A DNA stretch of 64,000 nucleotides. Origin: Desulfurispirillum indicum S5 (GTDB lineage: Bacteria; Chrysiogenota; Chrysiogenetes; Chrysiogenales; Chrysiogenaceae). The notes under the pieces were generated by a model that saw nothing but the letters and a program-made list of their open reading frames with translations, did no database searches and was not told the origin of the DNA. The stretch is from positions 1,872,001 through 1,936,000 of the forward strand of contig NC_014836.1 of assembly GCF_000177635.2 (NCBI RefSeq), given 5' to 3'. The position numbers and the translations under genes are program-made. This document shows, in pieces, positions 16,537 to 26,057 of this stretch (within the stretch, counting starts at the first letter, position 1; each line of letters starts with the position of its first letter).

Positions 16537-19500
16537 ACTCTCCCTGAAGCGCAGCCTGCGATTCAGTATCGTGATTTTCCTGGGAAGTCTGCTGGTGGTA
16601 ACACTGTACCTGGACTATCGCCGCGACGAGGGTATTCGACACTATCTGGATATGACCACGGCAGCCCAGGACATAGCCTGGCAGGCGGCCATCAACCTTC
16701 ACCGCAACAGTGTTGAAACCTATTTCACTGAATATGTCATGCGTGGGGATATTCTCGAAATTCTGCGCGCAGCCCAGGAGAGCGCCACCCGCGACCGGGC
16801 GCGCATGGAGCTGTACCGCAGCCTGTTTGCCATCAACGAACACCTGCAGAGCAAAGGCCTGCGTCAGCTGCACTTTCATCTGCCCGATGGCGAGAGCTTC
16901 CTGCGCTTTCACAAACTCGATCTCTACGGCGACAAGCTCTGGGATGTGCGCGAAGCAATCCGCATTGCCAATACCGAGCTGCGGCCTGTCTTTGGCTTTG
17001 AAACCGGTCGCATTGTTTCGGGTTTTCGCAATGTCTTTCCCATAATCACCCCTGAAGGCCAGCACCTTGGCAGCGTTGAACTCAGCATGCCCTTTGAAGC
17101 CGTGCGCCATGAGGTGGCCAGGCTCCTGCCCGAACGGGAATTCGAAATGCTCCTGTGGAGAGAGTATGTCGACTCCATCATCTTTGATGAACAGCAGCTT
17201 CTCTATGAGCCCTGGGTGGGACACCCCGAACTCATGGTGGAAGATCCTTACCGCCAGCTGCCCGACGCGCCACCCCCACTTTCAGAGGATGCTCAGCGCG
17301 TCGCGGCACTTCTCCCGGACAGCGTCGCTGCCATGAAAGTTCTGGCCAGGGGCCAGAGCAGCGCAGCGGCCATCAAGCTTGACGGACGCTACCATACGGT
17401 GACATTTACGGCCATTTACGATACCCGTCAGCGCCAGGTGGGTTATCTGGCCTCCTATGCCCCGGCCCCCCGCCTGTGCTCCTTAACCTATAATTTTTTC
17501 ATCAGCCTTGGTTTTTCCACCCTGGTGCTGCTGATACTGAGCGGCGCGCTGTACTCTCTCATGAGGAGCAGGGCGATGCTGGCCCATGAAAGACGCCATC
17601 TGCAGGTCATCAACGACACCCTGGGCGAAGGACTCTATGTAATGGACTCCAGCGGCGTGATCACCAATGTCAATCAACGGGCCACGGAACTCCTGGGATA
17701 TACCCGTGATGAACTGCAAGGTGCCATAGCCCATGATCTCTTCCACTGCCATAACGAGAACGGGCGCATCCCCCTTGAGAAATGCCCCATTTTCAATACG
17801 GTTCATCAGGGGGAAGAGTACGACAACAGAGAAGCCTTTCGACACTCCAGCGGGACTATTTTCACGGCGCGCGTCATCAGCCGCCCGGTAATGCATGAAG
17901 GACAGGTGGTCGGGTCGGTGACGTCCTTTGCCGATATTACGGAAAAGCTGCGCACGGAGCAGGAGCTGCGCGACAACGAGGAGCGGTTGCGGCTCACCAT
18001 GGAAGCCGTTTCCATCGGCCTGTGGGATTGGAATCTGCTGGACGATCGGGTGCAGTGGGACGATGTGTGCTATGAGATGCTTGGATATGCTCCCGGCGCT
18101 TTCCCATTGCGATATGAAGACTGGCGCAGGCTGATCCATCCCGATGACGTGGACGCGGCAACCGACCAGGTACTGGAGCAACTGGAGTGCGGACGCTCCT
18201 TCGTCATCGAATTCCGCTATCGCAAAGCAGACGGAGAGTGGCTCTGGGTTCAGGGTCGGGGCAATGTGGTGCAGTGGGACGCCAATGGAGGCATTGTTCG
18301 CGTCCTGGGCACTCACACGAATATCCAGCAGCGCAAAGAAGCGGAACTGGCCCTGGCCCATTCGGAAATGCGTCAGAAAACCCTCATGCAGTCAAGCCCC
18401 GCTGTTCTGTACGCCATGCCACCTGGAAATTTCACCCAATTTACCTATATCAGCGAAAATGTGCATTCGGTGCTTGGCTATCGCCCTGCCGATATCGTTT
18501 CTGAACCTGGCTGGATGGCTGAGGTGGTCCATCCCGACGACATTGAAGGACTTCTGCAGAAAAACAGCCAGTGGCTGCGGGATGGCGCTGTCGGGCACTG
18601 CTCCCATGAATTTCGCGTAAAGACGATCGAGCACCACTCACTGTGGGATGGGCAGTGGATATGGATTGAGGACATCATGTCAGCGGTGCGCGATGAGCGA
18701 GGGCGAATTATTGAGCTGGTGGGGGCTTTCCTGGACATCAGCGACCGCGTGCAGTTTGAACAGCGCCTGAGCAAAATTGCCGGCCATGTTCCGGGAATGA
18801 TCTTCCAGTATTGCCAGCTGCCCGACGGCACGTCCTATTTTCCGTACTCCAGCAACGGGATATGGGATATTTACGGCGCCGGACCGGAGGTTGTTTCCAG
18901 AAGCGCCGAGCCGGTCTTTGCCACCCTGCATCCCGACGACAGAGAGTATGTTGCCCACACCATCAGAGAGTCGGCACAGCACCTGAGCTCCTGGCAATGC
19001 GAGTACCGGGTACAGCACCCCAGCGGCAGGACACTCTGGGTTCGCGGTGAGTCGACGCCCCAGCGCGGCGCCGATGGCAGCACAATCTGGCATGGCTATA
19101 TCAGTGACATTACCCGTCGCAAGGAAGCGGAACGACTCCTGGCTGATCGCGAAGAGCGCTATCGGTCCATTCTGGCGGCGCTGGCGGAAGGTATTGTGAT
19201 GCAGAGCGCCAGTGGCGAGATCATCTCCTGCAATGAAGCAGCGCAGCTGCTGCTTGGCCTCTCCACAGAGCAAATGGAGGGACGCCGATCCACAGATCCC
19301 CACTGGAAGGCCATACGTGAAGATGGCACCCCCTTTCCCGGAGAAGAACACCCGGCCATGCATACGCTGCGCACAGGAGAGCCACAGCGCAATGTCATCA
19401 TGGGCGTGCATCGCCCCGATGGCTCGCTGGTGTGGATTCTCATCAACTCGGAACCGCTGTATGCTGGCGGGCAGGAGGCGCCCTACGCCGTGGTGACGTC

Positions 19501-20716
19501 TTTTGTGGACATCACCGAACGCAAAAAATACGAGGCTATGCTGGAAGGCTTTAACGACGCGCTCTCCCAGCAGGTGGCAAAGGAGCTCAATCGCGCGTTG
19601 GAGCAGGAAACCCGTTTCCATCACCTGTTTAACGCCATTCCCGATGCGGTGGTGGCCCATGGATATGAGCCGGACGGCCTCCCCGGGCGTTTCAGTGAAG
19701 TGAACGACAATGCCTGTACGCTCTTTGGCTACACCCGTGAGCAGTTCCTGACACTGACCCCGATGAACCTGCACTGCCCCGAAGATCGGGATGGCGTACT
19801 GGCCAACGCGACCGCTCTCCATGAGCAGGGCCGCATTGAATTCGAATGCGACCTGCTCACGGCTGATGGGAGCGTCTTTGCGGCTGAAGTCACGGTACAC
19901 CGCCAGGAACTTTCCGGCCGCATCATGGCGCTGACCGTTATCCGCGATATCACCGAGAAAAAATACCTTGAGCGCGAACGCCAACTGGAACAGCAGACCA
20001 TGATTCAGCAGGCCAAGATGGCCGAACTCGGCAGCATGATGGGTGCCATCGCCCACCAGTGGAAGCAGCCCCTGAACAACATCGCGCTGTTGCTGCAGTT
20101 TCTTCCCGAAATGTACGAAGCCGGTGAGCTCAACCAGGAGAACATAGACGAAACCGTGCGCGATATCATGAACCTGCTCGGATTCATGTCCAATACCATT
20201 GACGATTTCCGCCAGTTCTTCAAGCCCTCCACCGAGATCACGGCCTTTGACCTGTGTCGCTGTGTCGGAGATGTTCTGGAGCTCATCAAAGGCCAGCTGA
20301 GCAAGGATTCCATAACCGTTCAGCAGGAATCCTGCTCTCCCGTCATGGTATGCGGCTACCACAGCGAATTTAAACAGGTGGTGCTCAATGTCATCAACAA
20401 CGCGCGGGAAGTCATGCTGGAGAAACATGTTCAGCCGGCAATCATAGAGATTTCCTTTGAAGTGACTGCCCGCAACGCCATACTGCGTATCGCCGATCAT
20501 GGGGGCGGAATTCCACAGCATCTCCTGCCCGAAAAGCTCTTTGAACCATTTGTGTCAACCAAAGGAGAGCAGGGAACAGGCATTGGCCTCTCCCTGGCGC
20601 GCAGAATCATGCTCAGGATGCATGGCTCCATTGAAGCCGGCAATACTGAAAGAGGAGCGGTATTCACCCTGATGCTGCCCTTGTGCGACCAATCTTCCAA
20701 CCATCAAGGATACTGA
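16529..20716 (+). CDS. Multi-PAS transmembrane sensor histidine kinase, 1395 aa
   Basis: The ATG at 16529 overlaps the binding-protein gene and follows GGAGG. Order: membrane helix 1 (about 9-29), a periplasmic Cache-like sensor (30-318), helix 2 (319-345), six PAS domains (about 360-470, 487-600, 611-735, 749-860, 874-1000, 1027-1145), and a kinase core with AHQWKQPLNN (His about 1176), NVINNAREVM, DHGGGIPQ and GTGIGLSLA. PAS signatures include VQWDDVCYEMLGY and several HPDD motifs. There is no receiver domain, so the partner is a separate regulator. The coupled start suggests that the PhnD-like protein feeds this kinase. An HD-GYP gene follows directly. Confidence 0.92.
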   Translation: MSKLSLKRSLRFSIVIFLGSLLVVTLYLDYRRDEGIRHYLDMTTAAQDIAWQAAINLHRNSVETYFTEYVMRGDILEILRAAQESATRDRARMELYRSLFAINEHLQSKGLRQLHFHLPDGESFLRFHKLDLYGDKLWDVREAIRIANTELRPVFGFETGRIVSGFRNVFPIITPEGQHLGSVELSMPFEAVRHEVARLLPEREFEMLLWREYVDSIIFDEQQLLYEPWVGHPELMVEDPYRQLPDAPPPLSEDAQRVAALLPDSVAAMKVLARGQSSAAAIKLDGRYHTVTFTAIYDTRQRQVGYLASYAPAPRLCSLTYNFFISLGFSTLVLLILSGALYSLMRSRAMLAHERRHLQVINDTLGEGLYVMDSSGVITNVNQRATELLGYTRDELQGAIAHDLFHCHNENGRIPLEKCPIFNTVHQGEEYDNREAFRHSSGTIFTARVISRPVMHEGQVVGSVTSFADITEKLRTEQELRDNEERLRLTMEAVSIGLWDWNLLDDRVQWDDVCYEMLGYAPGAFPLRYEDWRRLIHPDDVDAATDQVLEQLECGRSFVIEFRYRKADGEWLWVQGRGNVVQWDANGGIVRVLGTHTNIQQRKEAELALAHSEMRQKTLMQSSPAVLYAMPPGNFTQFTYISENVHSVLGYRPADIVSEPGWMAEVVHPDDIEGLLQKNSQWLRDGAVGHCSHEFRVKTIEHHSLWDGQWIWIEDIMSAVRDERGRIIELVGAFLDISDRVQFEQRLSKIAGHVPGMIFQYCQLPDGTSYFPYSSNGIWDIYGAGPEVVSRSAEPVFATLHPDDREYVAHTIRESAQHLSSWQCEYRVQHPSGRTLWVRGESTPQRGADGSTIWHGYISDITRRKEAERLLADREERYRSILAALAEGIVMQSASGEIISCNEAAQLLLGLSTEQMEGRRSTDPHWKAIREDGTPFPGEEHPAMHTLRTGEPQRNVIMGVHRPDGSLVWILINSEPLYAGGQEAPYAVVTSFVDITERKKYEAMLEGFNDALSQQVAKELNRALEQETRFHHLFNAIPDAVVAHGYEPDGLPGRFSEVNDNACTLFGYTREQFLTLTPMNLHCPEDRDGVLANATALHEQGRIEFECDLLTADGSVFAAEVTVHRQELSGRIMALTVIRDITEKKYLERERQLEQQTMIQQAKMAELGSMMGAIAHQWKQPLNNIALLLQFLPEMYEAGELNQENIDETVRDIMNLLGFMSNTIDDFRQFFKPSTEITAFDLCRCVGDVLELIKGQLSKDSITVQQESCSPVMVCGYHSEFKQVVLNVINNAREVMLEKHVQPAIIEISFEVTARNAILRIADHGGGIPQHLLPEKLFEPFVSTKGEQGTGIGLSLARRIMLRMHGSIEAGNTERGAVFTLMLPLCDQSSNHQGY

Positions 20717-20718
20717 AC

Positions 20719-21942
20719 ATGAGTGCCCACATTGTCAAAATTACCATTGCCCAACTTGAGCCGGGGATGTATGTGCATGATCTGAGCAGTGAGTGGACCG
20801 ACGTCCCCTTTGGAAAACGCTTTCTGGTGACCGACCAGGGCATGGTGGAACGGATACGCGACTTTGGTATCCGTGAACTCTATGTGGATACTCTCAAGGG
20901 AAATTATCCCCAGGGAGTCTCTCACCCGCTGCCCCAGGTGGAGCAGAGACTTGATCACGAGCTGCAGCAGGTGGTCAGCGAACCGGAACCGGAACCACAG
21001 GTCAGCTACATGGAAGAAATTTCCATCGCCCGGCGGGTCCACGAGGAAGCTGCCGTCAAAGTCACCAGCATTCTCCACGATGCCCGCATGGGAAAGCGCA
21101 TTGAGGCGGAACACCTTGAACCCGTGGTGGCCAACATGGCTCAGTCCATTTTCCGCAACCCCAGCGCCATGATGAGCCTTGGGCGCATCCGACATGTGGA
21201 TCAGTACACCTTCGAGCACTCCGTCAGCGTAGGGACTTTTCTGATTGCTTTCGCGAAACACCTGAATTTTGACGAAAACATCATCCACCATATCGGCATG
21301 GGAGCCCTGCTGCACGACATCGGCAAGACCAGGGTTCCCGATACCATTCTCAACAAACCCGGCAAACTCAGTGATGAAGAGTTTGTGGTCATGAAACGCC
21401 ACGCCCAGTACAGTGGCGAGATTCTCTCCCAGTCAAAATCCCTCTCTTCAATCGCCGTTGAAGTTGCGGTGCAGCATCACGAACGATTTGATGGCACCGG
21501 CTACCCCAAGGGCCTCAAAGGAGCACAGATCAGTCCCTATGGGCAGATGGCGGCCGTAGTGGACGTCTATGACGCCATTACTTCAGATCGCTGCTACCAC
21601 AAAGGGGAGGCTCCTACGGCGGTGCTGCGCAAACTGCTGGAGTGGAGCAAGTTTCACTTCAACCCCACGGTGGTGCAGCAGTTCATCAAGTGCGTGGGGA
21701 TCTACCCGTCGGGAACTCTGGTGAAGCTCAAGAACAAGCAGCTGGCCATTGTCCTGGACTCGGGGCCATCCAAAACACTGCAGCCGACCATCCGGGTTAT
21801 CTTTGATACGGCTCAGCTCAAGTATGTCCGGCCCTTTACCGTGGATCTGCAATCTGATGAAGGCAAGTTCTACGGCGTGACGGGCTTTGAAGATCCTGCT
21901 GCCTGGAAAATTCGAGTGGAAGATTTTATTCCGCGCCAGTAG
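20719..21942 (+). CDS. HD-GYP cyclic-di-GMP phosphodiesterase with DUF3391-type N-terminus
   Basis: The 407-residue protein starts at an ATG with AAGGA upstream, 2 bp after the kinase stop. The N-terminal 65 residues (LEPGMYVHDLSSEW) match the DUF3391 type. The HD-GYP domain shows LLHDIGKTRVPD, HHERFDGTGYPKGL and DVYDAITSDRCYHK, so the metal and substrate residues are present. It likely degrades cyclic di-GMP, making it a plausible output of the kinase next door. There is no receiver domain, so coupling would need an intermediate. Confidence 0.92.
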   Translation: MSAHIVKITIAQLEPGMYVHDLSSEWTDVPFGKRFLVTDQGMVERIRDFGIRELYVDTLKGNYPQGVSHPLPQVEQRLDHELQQVVSEPEPEPQVSYMEEISIARRVHEEAAVKVTSILHDARMGKRIEAEHLEPVVANMAQSIFRNPSAMMSLGRIRHVDQYTFEHSVSVGTFLIAFAKHLNFDENIIHHIGMGALLHDIGKTRVPDTILNKPGKLSDEEFVVMKRHAQYSGEILSQSKSLSSIAVEVAVQHHERFDGTGYPKGLKGAQISPYGQMAAVVDVYDAITSDRCYHKGEAPTAVLRKLLEWSKFHFNPTVVQQFIKCVGIYPSGTLVKLKNKQLAIVLDSGPSKTLQPTIRVIFDTAQLKYVRPFTVDLQSDEGKFYGVTGFEDPAAWKIRVEDFIPRQ

Positions 21943-22029
21943 CGGTCATATTGCCACGGAGACGAAAAACGCTTGCCTGACAGCCCCCTCCATGATACTT
22001 CCATGGACAATACTGTTCGCGGGGGAATT

Positions 22030-23523
22030 ATGGTTACACTTCTGCCCAGCTGCGCGCTGCATGGAATCGAAGCCCAGGCGGTTGAGATTCAGGTCTCATC
22101 ATCCCAGGGCATGCTCCCTTCCATCGTCATCACCGGCCTGCCCGACACCAGTGTCAAGGAGAGCAAGGATCGCATTGATGCGGCCATCCGCAGTATCGGT
22201 GAACGTATTCCGCCCCGTCGAATCACCATCAACCTCTCTCCCGCCGACAGGAAAAAAAGCGGAACCCACTTTGACTTTGCCATCGCCGTTGCACTGCTTA
22301 TGCAGACGGGCAAGATTCCCAAACAGCAGGATAACGTGAAAACCACGTTTCTCGGCGAACTGGGCCTTGATGGCAGCCTGCTGCTTGGCAGACAGGTAAA
22401 CGGGCTGCTCATAGCCTGTCAGGAACTGGGAATTGAGCGGGTCTTTCTCCCCCGCAGCGCCAGCGAACACATCCACTTTGTACCGCAGATAGAGGTGCTG
22501 CTCGTGGACACGCTCTTTCACGCCCTTGAAGTACTCCGCGGCCAGGTTGCGCCTGAAGCCCTGGCCAGAGAGGAGTGTCAGGACTCCCTGCATGCTCCGG
22601 CAGATACCCGACTCGATTTCTGCCATATCCAGGGTCAGCATCTTGCCGTGCAGAGCGCGCTGATTGCGGCTGCCGGTCATCATAACCTGCTGCTGTGCGG
22701 TCCTCCCGGCATTGGCAAGAGCATGATTGCCGAAGCCCTTCCGGGTATCCTGCCGCCACTGACCTATGGGGAGTACCTTGAAGTACTCAAGGTTTATTCT
22801 GTAAGCGGCGAACACTACGCCAGCAGTCGTCCGCCCTACCGCAGCCCCCATGCGTCAACCAGTGAAGTGGCACTCATTGGCGGTGGAACCCACGCCACGC
22901 CCGGTGAAATATCCCTTGCCCACCGCGGCGTGCTGCTGCTGGATGAAATGCCGGAGTTTCGCCGCAAGAGCCTTGAGGCTCTGCGTCAGCCACTGGAAAG
23001 CGGAACCGTCCAGATTTCCCGCGCTGCCCAGAAACAGTCGTATCCAGCGGGATTTCTGCTGATAGGAACCATGAACCTGTGCCCCTGTGGCAAAAGCGGT
23101 CACGATGATGACAGCTGCACCTGTTCAGAGTATGACAAGGAGCGCTACCTGGCCAAACTCAGCGCTCCGGTGCTTGATCGCATTGACCTGCACGTTACGA
23201 TGCAGCGCGAGCATGGAGCCAGGGCACACGCATCCACTGCCATCATGGCTGAACATGTGTTACTATGCCGGCAAAGACAGATGCACAGGCAACAGTGCCT
23301 GAATGGCAGACTTCAGGGAGAAGCCCTCTCGGAACACTGCCAGCTGCGCGGAGAACTCGCGCAGACGCTGCAGACCGCGGCACGCACCTATGACCTTTCC
23401 CTGCGAGGACAGGATCGGGTGCTGAGAGTGGCGCGAACCATAGCTGACCTGAGCGGCGCTCCCCATATCGACCGCTCTGCACTGTTGCAGGCTCTGCATT
23501 ATCGACCCAAGGTGAAAATATGA
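22030..23523 (+). CDS. comM: YifB/ComM-type Mg chelatase-like AAA+ ATPase
   Basis: The 497-residue ATPase, a hexameric helicase that promotes branch migration during uptake of DNA in transformation, has an N-terminal Lon-protease-like domain (GLPDTSVKESKDRIDAAIRS, NLSPADRKKSGTHFDFAIA). The AAA+ core follows, with Walker A GPPGIGKS, Walker B LLLDEMPEF, and NLCPCGKSG, a Cys-containing motif typical of the family. The ATG at 22030 follows GGGGGA. The stop overlaps the nudix gene by ATGA. Confidence 0.95.
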   Translation: MVTLLPSCALHGIEAQAVEIQVSSSQGMLPSIVITGLPDTSVKESKDRIDAAIRSIGERIPPRRITINLSPADRKKSGTHFDFAIAVALLMQTGKIPKQQDNVKTTFLGELGLDGSLLLGRQVNGLLIACQELGIERVFLPRSASEHIHFVPQIEVLLVDTLFHALEVLRGQVAPEALAREECQDSLHAPADTRLDFCHIQGQHLAVQSALIAAAGHHNLLLCGPPGIGKSMIAEALPGILPPLTYGEYLEVLKVYSVSGEHYASSRPPYRSPHASTSEVALIGGGTHATPGEISLAHRGVLLLDEMPEFRRKSLEALRQPLESGTVQISRAAQKQSYPAGFLLIGTMNLCPCGKSGHDDDSCTCSEYDKERYLAKLSAPVLDRIDLHVTMQREHGARAHASTAIMAEHVLLCRQRQMHRQQCLNGRLQGEALSEHCQLRGELAQTLQTAARTYDLSLRGQDRVLRVARTIADLSGAPHIDRSALLQALHYRPKVKI

Positions 23524-23954
23524 ACTCTGCTTATCCGATTCCCGGCGTCGCCGCAGTAATTTTCAACGAACGCAATGAAGTCTGCCTGGTGCAGCGCAAT
23601 CAGCCTCCTTCAGCTGGGACCTGGACATTTCCCGGTGGAAAACTGGAGCTGGGTGAAGGCATTATTGAGGGACTGCAACGGGAAATACGCGAGGAGTGCA
23701 ACCTGGAAATTCAGGTGCTCTCGCCTCACCAGCCCCTGTGTGTCGTTGAACGCATGGATCTGGAATGTCCGGAATTCCCCCACCATTACATTATCCTGGA
23801 CTATCTGTGCGTCTATGCCGGTGGCAAACTGAAGGCTTCCAGTGACGTGTGTGATGCGCGTTGGGTTCCCTATGAGCAGATCCGCTCTTTCACATCCAAC
23901 ACCAAAACCCTGGACGTGGCCCAGATGGCCTGGAGGAAACTGCAGCGCCTCTAA
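23520..23954 (+). CDS. NUDIX hydrolase
   Basis: This 144-residue single-domain protein has a complete Nudix box: GGKLELGEGIIEGLQREIREEC, reading Gx5Ex7REUxEExGU with an Asn in place of the last Gly. It hydrolyses nucleoside diphosphates linked to another group; the substrate cannot be told. An N-terminal VAAVIFNERNEVCLVQRN strand pattern is typical of ADP-ribose or MutT-like members. It shares ATGA with comM, so the two are translated together. A terminator lies between it and the convergent gltA. Confidence 0.9.
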   Translation: MNSAYPIPGVAAVIFNERNEVCLVQRNQPPSAGTWTFPGGKLELGEGIIEGLQREIREECNLEIQVLSPHQPLCVVERMDLECPEFPHHYIILDYLCVYAGGKLKASSDVCDARWVPYEQIRSFTSNTKTLDVAQMAWRKLQRL

Positions 23955-23990
23955 CAGCTTTGCCATAAACGGGAACAGCGAACACAAAAA

Positions 23991-24015
23991 AAGGCACCCT
24001 CAGTGAGGGTGCCTT
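23991..24015 (-). terminator. Terminator of gltA
   Basis: The stem AAGGCACCCTC/GAGGGTGCCTT around a 3-base loop is followed on the minus strand by a run of T. It lies 24 bp past the gltA stop. On the plus strand there is no T run, so it mainly serves gltA. Confidence 0.85.
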
Positions 24016-24038
24016 GAAGTATTGCAGGAAATGAGCTC

Positions 24039-25355
24039 TTATTTTTGAGCGTCGGCGGCCCACTTCTCCAGCATGGCAGTGGTAACAGACTTGGGGCGCT
24101 CGATGGGGTAACCGAGGGCGCGGTCCCAGGTGATGTTGGCAAGCACGCCGATGGCGCGGCCGATACCGAAGAGCACGGTGTAGAAGTCATACTCGGTAAC
24201 ACCGTAGTACCACTGAATAACACCGGACTGGGCGTCAACGTTGGGCCAGGGGTTCTTGGCTTTGCCCTGCTTGGTGAGTACGCCAGGCGCTACTTTGTAG
24301 ATCATGCTGACCAGCTTGAACAGGGGGTAGTCCTTCAGGCCTTCGGTGTTCAGACAGAACTCGCGCTGAGAAGTGTAGCGGGGATCCGTTTTGCGCAGTA
24401 CGGCGTGTCCATATCCGGGGATAACCTGACCGCTGTTGAGGGTGTCCCACAGAGCTTTTTCGATGAGCTCTTCGGTGGGCTCGGCTCCACCCAGCTTCTC
24501 CATGAAGCCCTGGGTCCAGCGCAGTACTTCCTCGTTGGCCAGGCCGTGGAGGGGGCCAGCCAGGCCGTTGATACCGGCAGACAGTGAGTAGTAGGCGTCG
24601 GAGAGAGCGGAGGCAACCAGGTGGGTGGTGTGGGCGGATACGTTTCCTGACTCGTGGTCGGAGTGGAGGATGAAGTACATGCGGGCAACATCATCATAGG
24701 GAGCATCAACGCCCATCATGTGGGCAAAGTTTCCACCAAAGTCCAGGTCGGGATTTGATGGAATGTGCTGGTCACCCTTGTACTTCATGCGATAGATGTA
24801 AGCGCCGATAGCGGGCAGCTTGGCCAGCAGGTCCGTAGACTCTTCATACATGGGTTCCCATGCGTTCATCTTGTTGAATTTGCCGCTCTTGTAGTAGGCG
24901 GAGAATTTGGATTCACGCTGCATGGCAACAATGGCAGCCGAGAACATGGCCATGGGGTGAGAGTCGCGGGGCAGGGCGCGCAGTACATCGATAACGTACT
25001 GGGGAACCTGGGAGCGGGCCTTGAAGTCAGCAATAACCTCTTCAGCCTGCTGCGCTGTGGGAGCTTCACCGGTGAGGAGGAAATACCAGAAGGCTTCCAC
25101 GGAAGGGTAACCTTTGCCAGGTACCTTGGGCAGGCAGGCGAAGGTTTCGTCGATGGTCTTTCCGCGGAAACGGATGCCTTCTTCGGGGTCAAGGTAGGAG
25201 ATATCAGTTACCAGACACTTGACGGAGCGAGCACCACCAATAGCTTGTTCGATGGTAACTTCACCGATCTTTACGTCGCCGTGTTCTTTCATCAGTTTTG
25301 CGGTACGTGGACGATGCTCTTCAATTTTCTGCTTGAGCGTTTCTTTCAAACCCAT
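24039..25355 (-). CDS. gltA: Citrate synthase
   Basis: The 438-residue enzyme condenses acetyl-CoA and oxaloacetate to citrate. It resembles the long, eukaryote-like si-citrate synthases known from Geobacter and relatives rather than the E. coli hexamer. Catalytic motifs are visible: LHSDHESGNVSAHTTHLVASALSD (first catalytic His region), GPLHGLANEEV, PGYGHAVLRKTDPR (second His) and the Asp near KNPWPNVDAQSG. A strong AAGGAGG site precedes the ATG. It is monocistronic with its own terminator and is divergent from hsp20. Confidence 0.97.
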   Translation of the reverse strand: MGLKETLKQKIEEHRPRTAKLMKEHGDVKIGEVTIEQAIGGARSVKCLVTDISYLDPEEGIRFRGKTIDETFACLPKVPGKGYPSVEAFWYFLLTGEAPTAQQAEEVIADFKARSQVPQYVIDVLRALPRDSHPMAMFSAAIVAMQRESKFSAYYKSGKFNKMNAWEPMYEESTDLLAKLPAIGAYIYRMKYKGDQHIPSNPDLDFGGNFAHMMGVDAPYDDVARMYFILHSDHESGNVSAHTTHLVASALSDAYYSLSAGINGLAGPLHGLANEEVLRWTQGFMEKLGGAEPTEELIEKALWDTLNSGQVIPGYGHAVLRKTDPRYTSQREFCLNTEGLKDYPLFKLVSMIYKVAPGVLTKQGKAKNPWPNVDAQSGVIQWYYGVTEYDFYTVLFGIGRAIGVLANITWDRALGYPIERPKSVTTAMLEKWAADAQK

Positions 25356-25462
25356 AAAGGCCTCCTTGAAGTAGAATGAAATAAAATGCGGTTTTCACCT
25401 TTATAACAGCAGGGCCGCAGCCGACACTGCTTAACGAGCAACTTTACAGTCCTTGTGCTTGT

Positions 25463-25484
25463 GTATACAATAACGATAGTATAC
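25463..25484. promoter_or_regulatory. GTATAC direct/inverted repeat in the gltA-hsp20 divergent promoter region
   Basis: Two GTATAC palindromes (25463-25468, 25479-25484) lie with 16-bp spacing in an AT-rich patch between the divergent genes. It could be an operator or overlapping -10 elements (TATACT, TATACA). No -35 box of good quality is seen on either strand. Confidence 0.35.
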
Positions 25485-25619
25485 TCATATTCAGATGGGT
25501 TGCAAGAGATATTCGAGATTACGTTTTATTTTTTTCACAACCACCGGAAACCGCCGTCAAATAAGCTATCATGGGCATTTCAGAAGTTGCCCGGCCAACT
25601 TTACGCAAAGGAAGAACCG

Positions 25620-26057
25620 ATGAGTATTACCAAATGGAATCCTTTACATAACCTGGTTTTTCTTTACGACAGAATGAATCTCTTCTATGAGGAGGTCAAG
25701 GAGAAATCCGGCCAGGAGCAGTGGCATTTCGAGGAACAGTGGCAACCAGTGGCGGACGTTGCCTGCACCGACAAAGAGTACGTGGTGGATATCGCCCTGC
25801 CAGGTGTGCCCTCCCAGGATATCCACCTGGAAATTGTCGACAATTCCCTCTGTGTTTCGGGAACCCGCCTGTCCCGCAGTCAACGCGACTCGGCCAGTTG
25901 TCTGCGCCTGGAGCGTGAGCACGGCGCCTTCTCCCGTGCAATCAAACTTGAGCGGGCAATATGTGAAGAGAGTGTAAGCGCTGATTACCGCGATGGCATA
26001 CTGCGGGTAACCCTGCCATTTGCCGTACGCAAGAAGGTGAATATTGAAACCGGATAA
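25620..26057 (+). CDS. Hsp20/alpha-crystallin family small heat shock protein
   Basis: The 145-residue chaperone has an alpha-crystallin domain from about residue 40: ADVACTDKEYVVDIALPGVPSQDIHLEIVDNSLCVSG, then SADYRDGILRVTLPF near the C-terminus, including the conserved A-x-x-x-n-G-V-L-type motif (DYRDGILRVTLP). It holds unfolding proteins in oligomers. The ATG at 25620 follows AAAGGAAG; the frame upstream of this lacks coding character. The stop lies inside the start region of mqnB, so the two are probably coupled. Confidence 0.92.
   Translation: MSITKWNPLHNLVFLYDRMNLFYEEVKEKSGQEQWHFEEQWQPVADVACTDKEYVVDIALPGVPSQDIHLEIVDNSLCVSGTRLSRSQRDSASCLRLEREHGAFSRAIKLERAICEESVSADYRDGILRVTLPFAVRKKVNIETG

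Noticed and set aside
18680-20521. Open frame of 613 codons on the minus strand
   Set aside because: It is antisense to the six-PAS kinase in GC-rich DNA, where long shadow frames are expected, and shows no domain.
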